Assembly: GCA_003233535.1 (NCBI GenBank)
Contig: QIMA01000224.1
Location: forward strand, 1-12,020
Source: Rhodanobacteraceae bacterium
GTDB lineage: Bacteria > Pseudomonadota > Gammaproteobacteria > Xanthomonadales > SZUA-5
Direction: 5' to 3'
Length of the DNA stretch: 12,020 nucleotides
This document shows, piece after piece, positions 1 through 7,003 of the stretch. The position numbers and the translations under genes were made by a program. Under the pieces are notes generated by a model that was given only the letters and a program-made list of their open reading frames with translations, was not told where the DNA came from and ran no database searches. The first letter of the stretch is position 1; every line of letters starts with the position of its first letter.

Positions 1-2
1 CG

Positions 3-1562
3 ATACCGCCGCAGAATCCACAGACTCCGGAAAAGATCGCGCTCGGCAAAGCACTGTTCTGGGATGAGCAGCTGTCGCTGACCGGCACCGTGGCTTGCGC
101 CACCTGCCACCGGCCAACGGGCGGCGGCGCGGACCCGCGCACGACGCTGGCAAACACCATTAACCCGGGGCCGGACGAAGTATTCGGTACCGATGACGAT
201 ATTCACGGCTCTGCCGGCGTGGTCTCGCACGATGCGACCGGCCGCATGCAGCCGAGTCCATTTTTTGGCCTCAATCCGCAGGTGGGCGGCCGCGTCGCGC
301 CAGGCATCTATGACGCCGCCTACGCCCCACGTTTGTTTTGGGACGGGCGCGCAGAAACAACGTTCACCGACCCGCAGACCGGCCAAGTGCTGATTCCTGG
401 CGGGGGCGCACTGGAAACGCAATCGCTGATGCCGCTGATCAATACCGCCGAGATGGGCCACGCGGGAAATCTGATGGCCGAAGCCAACGAGCGCATCGAC
501 GGTGTCATTCCGCTGGCGCTGGCCACCGACATACCGCCGGACTTGGCCAATTTCATCGGCGATCGCGGCTACCCCAGCCTGTTCGCGGAGGTATTTGGCA
601 CCCCCGAGATTTCCGCCGCGCGCATGGCCTTTGCGATCGCCAGCTACGAACGCGTACTGGCCAAGACCGAAACCCCATGGGATCAGGAACTGGCGGGTGT
701 ACCTTCGCTAACCGCGCAAGAACTGGAAGGCCGTCAGCAGTTCCAGCGTCTGCGCTGCCAGTTCTGCCACGGCGGCCCGCGGCTGGCAGACAACACCTTC
801 CGCTACATCGGCGTGCGCCCGGTGGACGAGGATCTGGGAAGTTTTAATCAAACGGGCAGAAACGGCGACCGCGGCGCCTTCCGCGTACCCAGCTTGCGCA
901 ACGTCGCCCTGCGCGGCCCGTTCATGCACAACGGCGGGCTGGCCACGCTCGATGAGGTCTTGCTGTTCTACAAGCGCGGCGGCGATTTCGATGCGCCGAA
1001 CAAGGACCTGTTCATCGCCCCGCAATTTCTCAATGATACCGAACGCGCCGATCTATTAGCCTACCTGACGCGGCCGCTAACCGATCCGCGGATTGCCGCC
1101 GAACTGCCGCCCTACGATCGGCCCACGCTGTATACCGAATCTGCTCGCGTGCCGAGCATCATCGGCAGCGGCGAACCGGGAGATACCGGAGTTCCGCTGA
1201 TTGCGGCACTGGAGCCGCCGCTGATCAGCAATCGCAATTTCACCGTCACGCTGAGCAATGTGCCGATCGGCAAGGCGGCGACACTGGTGGTTAGCCGCAC
1301 CGACCCAGGGTTGCAAAGCTCGGTGCCCGTGGGTGATTTCGCCAACATTAATGGAACCACGGTGGGCATCAGCGGCTTTCAAGGCGGCTATTTGTCCACT
1401 CAGCTGGATCTCTCCGGCGACCCGGCGCTTAGCGGGCAAACCTTGTACGGTCGATACTACGTGGTCGACCCAGGCGCAGTTAACCAACTCGCCATCAGCC
1501 GCGCGTTTGAGATTACCGTGTTCGGCGAGTTGGATTGGTTCTTAGTCGACGGGTTCGAGTAA
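3..1562 (+). CDS. Di-heme cytochrome c peroxidase / MauG-like secreted protein (5' end outside window)
   Basis: The frame is open to the left edge, so the N-terminus and presumed export signal are missing; the GTG at 90 is an internal valine, because typical family sequence (…LGKALFWDEQLS…) precedes it in frame. Two c-type heme motifs are visible, CATCH at 96-110 and CQFCH at 756-770. The GPFMHNGG segment near 919-942, followed by TLDEVLLFYKRGGD, is typical of the cytochrome c peroxidase/MauG superfamily around the second heme. Such proteins act in the periplasm or outside the cell, reducing peroxides or oxidising a protein or small-molecule partner; the substrate cannot be told here. After the heme domains (about 1110) comes a roughly 145-residue extension predicted to be beta-rich, ending in LDWFLVDGFE, possibly a sorting tail. 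The gene converges on the DUF6348 gene 54 bases away, and I see no convincing terminator between them. Family sure, function open. Confidence 0.88.
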   Translation: MPPQNPQTPEKIALGKALFWDEQLSLTGTVACATCHRPTGGGADPRTTLANTINPGPDEVFGTDDDIHGSAGVVSHDATGRMQPSPFFGLNPQVGGRVAPGIYDAAYAPRLFWDGRAETTFTDPQTGQVLIPGGGALETQSLMPLINTAEMGHAGNLMAEANERIDGVIPLALATDIPPDLANFIGDRGYPSLFAEVFGTPEISAARMAFAIASYERVLAKTETPWDQELAGVPSLTAQELEGRQQFQRLRCQFCHGGPRLADNTFRYIGVRPVDEDLGSFNQTGRNGDRGAFRVPSLRNVALRGPFMHNGGLATLDEVLLFYKRGGDFDAPNKDLFIAPQFLNDTERADLLAYLTRPLTDPRIAAELPPYDRPTLYTESARVPSIIGSGEPGDTGVPLIAALEPPLISNRNFTVTLSNVPIGKAATLVVSRTDPGLQSSVPVGDFANINGTTVGISGFQGGYLSTQLDLSGDPALSGQTLYGRYYVVDPGAVNQLAISRAFEITVFGELDWFLVDGFE

Positions 1563-1616
1563 GGCTCATTGGACAGCGACGGCTCTGACTGGGCCCTTTG
1601 CCCTCCGCTTCACAAG

Positions 1617-2246
1617 CTACGCCGCCTTCAGCATCACAAACAGCCGCACGCTGTAATAGCCACGCTGCTTGTCCCACTCGACCGCGCGCAGACTGCGTTT
1701 GCCGGCCGACCACTCGCTGTTGTCCTTAAGCGCTTCGAAGGTGTGCTCGCCTTCGACGCCGCAATAAAACAGCCGAAACCAGTGCAGATCCTTGGTCAAA
1801 CTCTCGGCCTGGATAGCGTTAGCAATTTCACCCAGCAGTTTCGGCGGAATAGTGGCGTTGACTCCCGCCGATGCGCGGGTGCCGAAGTTGCCGATGTAGG
1901 CGATGTAGGGTTTGCCGTAGGAAGTCCAGCGTTCGGCGCTGACATGTTCGCGATCTTCATGCCCCCAAAGCGCCGCCAGCAGAACGTGGAAGCTATTTAG
2001 GGTGAAGTTGGTCAGTGCATCGTGTAGACCCGCCTCGGCCGCCCCCATTCCGGCAAAACACTCCTCGACGATCAGCTTTTCCTGGACCATAGCCTGAACA
2101 TCCAAGCGCCCACTTTGCGGGCCAGGAGACCACAGAGCGCGCAGCGCCGGGAGCTGTGAATTGGGCAACACCCACTCGCCCTCCACGCTGGCTTCCAGAC
2201 CATGACGGGCAAACAAATGAGAGATAAAGCGGGATGTGTCGGTCAC
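1617..2246 (-). CDS. DUF6348 family protein
   Basis: This is a 209-residue protein with no signal peptide or membrane segment, so probably cytosolic. It resembles DUF6348: an N-terminal stretch with E-G-E-W-V-L, a central LDVQAMVQEKLIVEECFAG segment, then NFTLNSFHVLLAALWG, and a late LHWFRLFYCGVEG segment. The family has no established biochemical function that I know of, and the assignment is from memory of the family pattern. It starts with GTG; an AGGAG sits nine bases upstream (2256-2260 on the minus strand), which supports this start. It is transcribed toward the cytochrome gene and is separated from the next minus-strand gene upstream by about 240 bases, so it is probably its own unit. 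Nothing in its surroundings suggests a role. Confidence 0.72.
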   Translation of the reverse strand: MTDTSRFISHLFARHGLEASVEGEWVLPNSQLPALRALWSPGPQSGRLDVQAMVQEKLIVEECFAGMGAAEAGLHDALTNFTLNSFHVLLAALWGHEDREHVSAERWTSYGKPYIAYIGNFGTRASAGVNATIPPKLLGEIANAIQAESLTKDLHWFRLFYCGVEGEHTFEALKDNSEWSAGKRSLRAVEWDKQRGYYSVRLFVMLKAA

Positions 2247-2483
2247 GCTAACTGGCTCCTATGTGGACAAGTCGCGGTGCCTGGATATACGGCGAATCGC
2301 CGCTCCGCTGCGATGCAGGCGCGAGCGACGGTGCAGCGATCCGGCGAAGAAATCAACCGACTAGTTGGCCATGATTCCCTCATTGATTAGCGTCGATCCA
2401 TTCGACCGACACTTTACGACGCTTCAGTCAGTCGTTTTGGACACCGCGGCCTTAGTCATTGATAAGCCCGTTTGGACTGGGGT
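2247..2483. other. Intergenic stretch without recognised features
   Basis: This is about 237 bases between the DUF6348 start and the end of the DUF4349 gene. The part next to 2247 must hold the DUF6348 promoter and carries its AGGAG ribosome site. I see no convincing gene, strong terminator hairpin or repeat. A weak CTTA/TAAG stem near 2452-2470 could help end transcription of the DUF4349 gene but is too poor to call. Confidence 0.4.
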
Positions 2484-3290
2484 TTAGGCAGACTGGCGTC
2501 GCCCCGCCCCGGTCAACCTCCGCCAAGCCCAGCGCCAACCTAGTGCCAGCGGAAAAATCAGCATCAGCAATGGCAAGAGATAGCCCGCGTACTGTGCAGT
2601 GTCGAAAACACCCTCAACCAAGCTGTCGATGAAGGAATTCCAGGCATCGCCGAGGCTGTGGTCAGACCGAGCGTTGTACTCGACATTGCTGCGCAGCTCG
2701 ATCTTTAGTCGATTGGTCTCTATCCGACGACGCTGATTGGCCGCCTCCTGCCCCAACTCGTGCAGGCCGGACTCCACCTCGGCTAGCCGCTGCGACAGGC
2801 TGATCAGGTCAGCAACGCTCAAATCCTTGCGCTCGGTGTAGCCAAGCAGAGTTTCGCGCTCGCGGCGCAGTAGATCGCGCTGTGCGGCCACATCGGCGAC
2901 CGCGTCGGCGAGATCCTCCGCCGAGGTCTTGCGTTCGGCTATATCGCTGCCGTCCGCAGCCAGCGCGATAAGCGGCTCAATGCCCGCAGGTGCCGCGCGC
3001 ACTTGGATGCTGGAACGCGGCTGGTCACCCGTGTTTTGCTCTATCCCGAGCACGCTGCAGGCACCGAAACGCTCCTCGTTGCAGGCCGACTGCACCGCCG
3101 CAATCCGCGCGGCCATGCTGTCGGGCGCAACTTCGAAGCCAACTTCATGCGCATACGCCAGCATTGCGCCAGGCTTGGAGACCTCGCCGCTAACCGACGC
3201 ACCCGGCATCTGTGGACCCGATGTGGGAGCTTTCGCGCAAGCTGCCAGAAACACGGCAACCAAGATGAGACTTGCTAGATTTTTAGCCAT
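2484..3290 (-). CDS. DUF4349 domain lipoprotein
   Basis: The protein has 268 residues when started at the ATG whose complement is at 3288-3290. The frame is open further upstream to 3383, but this start gives a clean lipoprotein signal (MAKNLASLILVAVFLAAC, lipobox LAAC, Cys18). The body matches DUF4349: a beta-rich N-terminal part, an ERKTSAEDLADAVADV segment, a long coiled coil at about residues 130-195, and one membrane helix at about 236-253 followed by an arginine-rich tail. Lipid anchor plus C-terminal helix imply a protein held at the inner membrane with its domain in the periplasm. The family is widespread and has no firm function. Cysteines 70 and 78 could pair. It is the last of three minus-strand envelope genes; a 105-base gap separates it from the next one. 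The ribosome site at this start is weak. Confidence 0.78.
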   Translation of the reverse strand: MAKNLASLILVAVFLAACAKAPTSGPQMPGASVSGEVSKPGAMLAYAHEVGFEVAPDSMAARIAAVQSACNEERFGACSVLGIEQNTGDQPRSSIQVRAAPAGIEPLIALAADGSDIAERKTSAEDLADAVADVAAQRDLLRRERETLLGYTERKDLSVADLISLSQRLAEVESGLHELGQEAANQRRRIETNRLKIELRSNVEYNARSDHSLGDAWNSFIDSLVEGVFDTAQYAGYLLPLLMLIFPLALGWRWAWRRLTGAGRRQSA

Positions 3291-3395
3291 TGGCGAGTCT
3301 AGCAGTGGGCGGCGCTCGCAGCGTAGCCCGGAAACTCGCTCGAAGAGGCGCGAACTGGGCGAGATCGTCGACGGTATCGCCAACTAACCCGGTGA

Positions 3396-3743
3396 TCACT
3401 CGTCATCGGGCTCGCCTTGGTATGCGGGAACGACATTAACGTCTTGCCGGTACTGGCGCGTTTCGTAGGGCCGGTTCGCGGGAGGCTGGTCAGTGTAGTT
3501 CCAACGACCCTGGTCGTCTTTCCAGGCATAGATAGCCGGACCGTTTGGATCGGCCGGCGCTGACAACACGCCAGTAGGCGTCGACGACGGCGCGCCCTGT
3601 TGCAGGCTAACTGCCTCGATCAACTCGCTCGGCAAATAGCTCAGCAGCGCATCCGGCACATACGCAGGTTGCCAGCGCAGCAGCGCCAGCAGGCCTGCTG
3701 CGACAACGGTAAGCAGCAACAGCAGCCAGCCCACGGCGCGCAC
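3396..3743 (-). CDS. Membrane-anchored DUF4124 domain protein
   Basis: This is a 115-residue protein with a hydrophobic N-terminal helix (about residues 5-22, without a clear cleavage site). A linker follows, and then a short DUF4124 motif at residues 70-88 (AIYAWKDDQGRWNYTDQPP). DUF4124 is a small periplasmic beta module common in gamma- and betaproteobacteria with no established function. The anchor suggests it hangs from the inner membrane into the periplasm. The start is GTG (complement at 3741-3743) with only a weak TAAG just before it; no better in-frame start is seen. It lies 31 bases downstream of another DUF4124 gene, so the two are probably cotranscribed and may be ancient duplicates with different tails. 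Confidence 0.72.
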   Translation of the reverse strand: MRAVGWLLLLLTVVAAGLLALLRWQPAYVPDALLSYLPSELIEAVSLQQGAPSSTPTGVLSAPADPNGPAIYAWKDDQGRWNYTDQPPANRPYETRQYRQDVNVVPAYQGEPDDE

Positions 3744-3774
3744 CTTAGATAATCCGGCTTAGATCCGCTAAGCG

Positions 3775-4167
3775 CTACGCGCCCTCATCGCTGTCGTTGC
3801 AAAACAATTCAACGCGTTTTTGCTCAGATTCCATCATGCTGGCGCGCTCAGCAGTGCTCAGCGTGCGCTTGCTGCCGTCGGCTTCCTGGATGTCCACCGT
3901 CGTGCTGGTCTTTAGCGTACTCAGGTTCTGCTTGGCCTGCTCACAGGATGCTGCTTGATCGGTTGCTGCAGAGGCTTCTGGCTCTTGTTCGGCAACCGGC
4001 TGCGACGGCGGCTTGTCTAGTTTGACCTGCTCAGACTCAGCGCCATCCGGGGGACTACCTGAGAAGTGCGTGGTGCCCGATTCATCGGTCCATTTGTAGA
4101 CCTGATCGGCAGCCAACACAGGCGTCATCAGGAAACAAAAGCACAGCGCGATCATTGCGTATCTCAT
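3775..4167 (-). CDS. Secreted DUF4124 domain protein
   Basis: This is a 130-residue periplasmic protein. The frame is open upstream to 4230, but the ATG at 4167 is preferred: a GGAG lies six bases upstream on the minus strand, and it yields a clean signal peptide (MRYAMIALCFCFLMTPVLA, cut probably before Asp21 or Ala20). The DUF4124 module follows immediately (DQVYKWTDESGTTHFSGSPP). After a Pro/Glu/Gln-rich linker comes a C-terminal helical part with two cysteines (75 and 123) that could form a disulfide. The CEQAKQNLSTL and LSTAER segments recur in many proteins of this type, as I recall. Function unknown. It is the first gene of the minus-strand set and has a plausible promoter just upstream. 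Confidence 0.78.
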   Translation of the reverse strand: MRYAMIALCFCFLMTPVLAADQVYKWTDESGTTHFSGSPPDGAESEQVKLDKPPSQPVAEQEPEASAATDQAASCEQAKQNLSTLKTSTTVDIQEADGSKRTLSTAERASMMESEQKRVELFCNDSDEGA

Positions 4168-4201
4168 CGCCGACTCCAAAAATGTTGCCAATAATCCGTC
4201 A

Positions 4202-4230
4202 AATATGCGCCTGCTCGTGCTTGACGGCAA
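4202..4230 (-). promoter_or_regulatory. Possible sigma-70 promoter for the DUF4124 genes
   Basis: Read on the minus strand, TTGCCG (4230-4225) and CATATT (4207-4202) are separated by exactly 17 bases. Each hexamer matches four of six consensus positions. Transcription would begin near 4195, leaving a leader of under 30 bases with the GGAG ribosome site. The position is right; the match is moderate. Confidence 0.4.
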
Positions 4231-4268
4231 GCCGAGTAGGTCTCAATTCGACCAACTTCGGGTTTGGC

Positions 4269-4342
4269 CTAGCCCGGATATTTCATAAACTTCGTCGCGA
4301 GGGCGTCGCCCGCAGCAGAAGTTTATGAAATATCCGGGCTAG
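4269..4342. repeat. MITE-like perfect inverted repeat, 25-bp arms
   Basis: The left arm (4269-4293) and right arm (4318-4342) are exact reverse complements around a 24-base GC-rich middle that can itself form a small stem (GGGC/GCCC). Inside CTAG at both ends lies CCCGGATATTTCATAAAC and its complement. The CTAG at each edge (4269-4272 and 4339-4342) could be a 4-base target duplication, though CTAG is its own complement, so this is ambiguous. The element lies between two divergent genes, far from any gene end, so it is not a natural place for a terminator. A near copy of its end starts at 11933. It codes for nothing. Confidence 0.75.
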
Positions 4343-4428
4343 TTACTTGTGGGACCCCACACTAGACCGATGGTCACTGCCAGACAGGCTACAATACGCC
4401 GCATTACTTGCTTGGACACCAGCCAGCG

Positions 4429-5253
4429 ATGGGTGATTCAGTCGAACAACGTATGCGCCGTTCGGGAGCGATTTACCTGCTTCCCAACTTGTTCACCACC
4501 GCTGCGATGTTTGCAGGCTTCTATGCCATCGTCGCCGCCTTTAACGGCGAGTTTGCGACCGCGGCAATCGCCGTTTTCGTCGCCGGCCTGTTAGACGGGC
4601 TAGACGGTCGGGTCGCGCGGATGACCAACACGCAGAGCGAATTTGGCATCCAGTACGACAGTCTGTCTGACATGGTCAGCTTCGGCCTCGCGCCCGCTCT
4701 AGTGCTATACACTTGGTCCTTGTCAGGACTGAAGGTTTATGGCGTATTTTGGGGCAAAGTCGGGTGGCTAGTGGCCTTTATTTTTGCCGCCTGCGCGGCT
4801 CTACGGCTGGCACGTTTCAACACCAATGCCGCTACCGGTGACAAACACTTCTTTCAGGGCTTGGCCAGTCCTGCGGCCGCCGGCACGTTGATGGCGCTGG
4901 TCTGGGCGGTTGAGGATTTTGGCGGCGACCGCCGCGCGCTGGTCTGGCTAACGCCTCTGCTAACCACGGCGCTGGCTCTGGCGATGGTCTCCCGGCTGCC
5001 TTACTACAGCTTCAAAGTATGGCCGGAGCGAGTACGCTTCTTATGGATTCTGGCAGCGGTGGTGGCGTTGGCGCTGCTTGCGGCGCACCCACCCAATGTA
5101 TTGCTAACGCTTTCGCTTATCTATGCCGCTTCCGGGCCCGCGTGGTGGGCATGGCGACGAATTCGCAAGCGCCAAAGACGGGCGATCTGGGAAAAAAGTG
5201 CAGCGGAAAAAACTAAGACTGAGGCCAAACCTGCTGCAGAGGACGCTCCGTGA
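4429..5253 (+). CDS. pssA: CDP-diacylglycerol--serine O-phosphatidyltransferase (CDP-alcohol type)
   Basis: It makes phosphatidylserine from CDP-diacylglycerol and serine in the inner membrane, the first committed step to phosphatidylethanolamine. The catalytic CDP-alcohol phosphotransferase signature is complete: D59-G60-x2-A63-R64-x8-G73-x3-D77-x3-D81, just after the second hydrophobic segment. The N-terminal AIYLLPNLFTT and the YDSLSDMVSFG context are typical of bacterial PssA rather than PgsA. Several membrane helices follow, and the tail (from about residue 240) is strongly charged. This is the integral-membrane type, unlike the phospholipase-D-like PssA of E. coli. I chose the ATG at 4429 (274 residues); a TTG at 4408 is also in frame. 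No strong ribosome site is visible; a TACAAT at 4390-4395 could be a -10 box without a good -35. The stop overlaps the next start by four bases, implying translational coupling. Confidence 0.92.
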   Translation: MGDSVEQRMRRSGAIYLLPNLFTTAAMFAGFYAIVAAFNGEFATAAIAVFVAGLLDGLDGRVARMTNTQSEFGIQYDSLSDMVSFGLAPALVLYTWSLSGLKVYGVFWGKVGWLVAFIFAACAALRLARFNTNAATGDKHFFQGLASPAAAGTLMALVWAVEDFGGDRRALVWLTPLLTTALALAMVSRLPYYSFKVWPERVRFLWILAAVVALALLAAHPPNVLLTLSLIYAASGPAWWAWRRIRKRQRRAIWEKSAAEKTKTEAKPAAEDAP

Positions 5254-6944
5254 GCAAAGCGGCAACCGCACAGCCCCAAATGGGCATCGGTGCCGATGAG
5301 GTCGCGGTGCTGGCTGATTTCAGCCAGGCTTTTGCGACCACGCTAGACATTAACCAAACCGTGCGTCAGGCGGTTGAGCAAATCGCCGCGCACATGAACG
5401 CCGAGGCGGCTGCGCTGTTCCTGGTTGACGGATCGAAGGGCGAACTGGTTTGCCGAGCATGTTTCGGCCCGGTCGACGTGACTGGCATACGCATCCCAGG
5501 AGGGCGCGGCATTGTTGGTCGATCGATCAAGCACAACAAAGTCCAACTAGTGCAGAATGTGGAAACCGACGCCGATCACGCCGGTGATGTCGGCGGCTTT
5601 GTCACTCGTTCCATACTTTGTGCGCCGCTGACCAGCGGCTCGGGCGCGATCGGTGCCTTGCAAGTGTTAAACAAGCGCGGCGGCGATTTTTTTAACGACC
5701 ACGATCGCGACATCTTGCGCCTGCTGGCCGTACCGACCACGCTGGCACTGTCGAACGCGCGCTTAGCCCAAGAGTTGATGGAGCAAGAGCGCATTCGGCG
5801 CGAATTTCAGCTGGCCAGACAGATGCAAAAAGAGCTGCTGCCGACGCGCGAAAAGAATTGCCCGGTGATCGGCATCAATCTGCCTGCCCGTGAGATCTCG
5901 GGCGACTTTTATGATCACTACACTTTGCCGGACGGCCGCATCGCTTTCTGCGTGGGCGACGTTTCCGGCAAGGGCATGGACGCGGCACTGTTGATGGTGC
6001 GTGCATCATCACTGCTGCGCTGGGCCGGCAAAGAGGGCACGCCGCCTGACCGCTGGCTCAAGCGCGTCAACGAGGAAATATGCACGACGGTCACTGGCGG
6101 GCGCTTCGTTTGCGTGCTGGCCGGCTACTACGATCCGGTCAGCGGCATGCTGGATTGGTCTAATGGCGGGCTGCCACCTCTGCTTCTGCGCAATCGTGCT
6201 GGCGTTTTTCGCGAGGTGATTGCCGACGGCCCGCCTTTAGGTATCTTGAGCGGCATCAACTATCCGAGCAATCGCGCTTTTTTGGGCAACGGCAGCGCCT
6301 ACGTGTTCAGCGATGGCGCTACCGATGTGCGCGGTCCAGAGCGTGAGCCCATTGGCGTCGGCGGGTTCCGGTCGCTGATCGAGACGGTGGTAGAACTCAG
6401 CCCGAGGGCGAGGCTGCGCGGTTTGGTCTCGCAGCTACGCAGAATGAAGCTGGCCGACGACACCACCCTGATGCTGATCGAACAGATCAACGATCAGCCA
6501 CAGTATCTGGGCGGCATCAGCATTGCCTGCGATGTTGAATGCTTGCGCTTGGTGCGACAGATGGTAAACCGCCAGCTCAGCGATCTCACGGTACCGGCAG
6601 AAGTGCGCCAGCAGATCGTACTGGCCATCGATGAGGCGACCGCGAATGTCATTCGCCACGCCTATCATGGTGACGCCAGCGGCCGCATGAGCTTGGATAT
6701 CTGGCGCGAAGGGAACAATCTACAGTTTGTGCTGCGCGATTGGGCCGAGCCGGTTGAATCGGATGCAATAAAGCCGCGCGACCTGGATCAATGTCGCCCA
6801 GGCGGCCTCGGCATCAACCTCATTGACATGGTCATGGACGAATGGGGCTTTGAGCAACCCGAGGAAGGGAAAGGCAATATCTTAAGGATGGTCAAGAGTC
6901 TGGAATTGGAAGCGCCAGCCGAAGTGGCAGCGGAACCAGCTTAA
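5250..6944 (+). CDS. GAF–PP2C (SpoIIE/RsbU-like)–HATPase (RsbW-like) partner-switch regulator
   Basis: This 564-residue cytosolic protein has three parts. Residues 17-172 form a GAF sensor domain; 173-197 a linker helix. Residues 198-413 form a PP2C-type phosphatase with the metal-binding acidic residues in place: D219 (ISGDFYD), D237 (VGDVSGKGMDAA), D355 (FSDG) and D404 (LADDTT). Residues 425-555 form a GHKL ATPase like the RsbW/SpoIIAB kinases, with N-box E462/N466/H470, D497 and the GGLGI glycine loop at 518-522. In known systems the kinase phosphorylates a serine on a STAS protein and the phosphatase removes it; having both in one chain recalls SypE of Vibrio fischeri and HsbR of Pseudomonas. 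The GAF ligand is unknown. The GTG start overlaps the pssA stop and has GAGG seven bases upstream. Its likely substrate is the STAS protein encoded next. Confidence 0.9.
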   Translation: MSKAATAQPQMGIGADEVAVLADFSQAFATTLDINQTVRQAVEQIAAHMNAEAAALFLVDGSKGELVCRACFGPVDVTGIRIPGGRGIVGRSIKHNKVQLVQNVETDADHAGDVGGFVTRSILCAPLTSGSGAIGALQVLNKRGGDFFNDHDRDILRLLAVPTTLALSNARLAQELMEQERIRREFQLARQMQKELLPTREKNCPVIGINLPAREISGDFYDHYTLPDGRIAFCVGDVSGKGMDAALLMVRASSLLRWAGKEGTPPDRWLKRVNEEICTTVTGGRFVCVLAGYYDPVSGMLDWSNGGLPPLLLRNRAGVFREVIADGPPLGILSGINYPSNRAFLGNGSAYVFSDGATDVRGPEREPIGVGGFRSLIETVVELSPRARLRGLVSQLRRMKLADDTTLMLIEQINDQPQYLGGISIACDVECLRLVRQMVNRQLSDLTVPAEVRQQIVLAIDEATANVIRHAYHGDASGRMSLDIWREGNNLQFVLRDWAEPVESDAIKPRDLDQCRPGGLGINLIDMVMDEWGFEQPEEGKGNILRMVKSLELEAPAEVAAEPA

Positions 6945-6962
6945 AATGTAGGGTTGTAAACA

Positions 6963-6990
6963 GGGTCCGCAGGAAGCACTGCGGTAGCCC
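6963..6990 (+). other. Intercistronic hairpin ahead of the STAS gene
   Basis: CCGCAG (6967-6972) pairs with CTGCGG (6979-6984) around a six-base loop. An outer GGG (6963-6965) can pair with CCC (6988-6990) across a small internal loop. It ends directly before the AAGGAGAGGGGG ribosome site of the STAS gene. There is no U-run, so it is not an intrinsic terminator. It might protect the downstream transcript or set STAS translation relative to the kinase/phosphatase, but that is speculation. Confidence 0.45.
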
Positions 6991-7003
6991 AAGGAGAGGG
7001 GGA

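Noticed and set aside
90..92. GTG at 90 as the start of the cytochrome gene
   Set aside because: The frame is open to the window edge and the upstream residues match the family, so this codon is an internal valine just before the first heme motif.
1569..2000. Open frame of 143 codons on the plus strand over the DUF6348 gene
   Set aside because: The minus strand carries a recognisable family with a good ribosome site; the plus-strand frame has none of these.
3291..3383. Longer N-terminus for the DUF4349 protein
   Set aside because: It would place 31 polar residues before a clear lipoprotein signal peptide.
4168..4230. Longer N-terminus for the secreted DUF4124 protein
   Set aside because: The start at 4167 has a GGAG at proper distance and makes a clean signal peptide; the longer form would also cover the likely promoter.
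4269..4342. Large hairpin read as a bidirectional transcription terminator
   Set aside because: It lies between two gene starts, not ends, has no U-run, and its end recurs elsewhere in the window.
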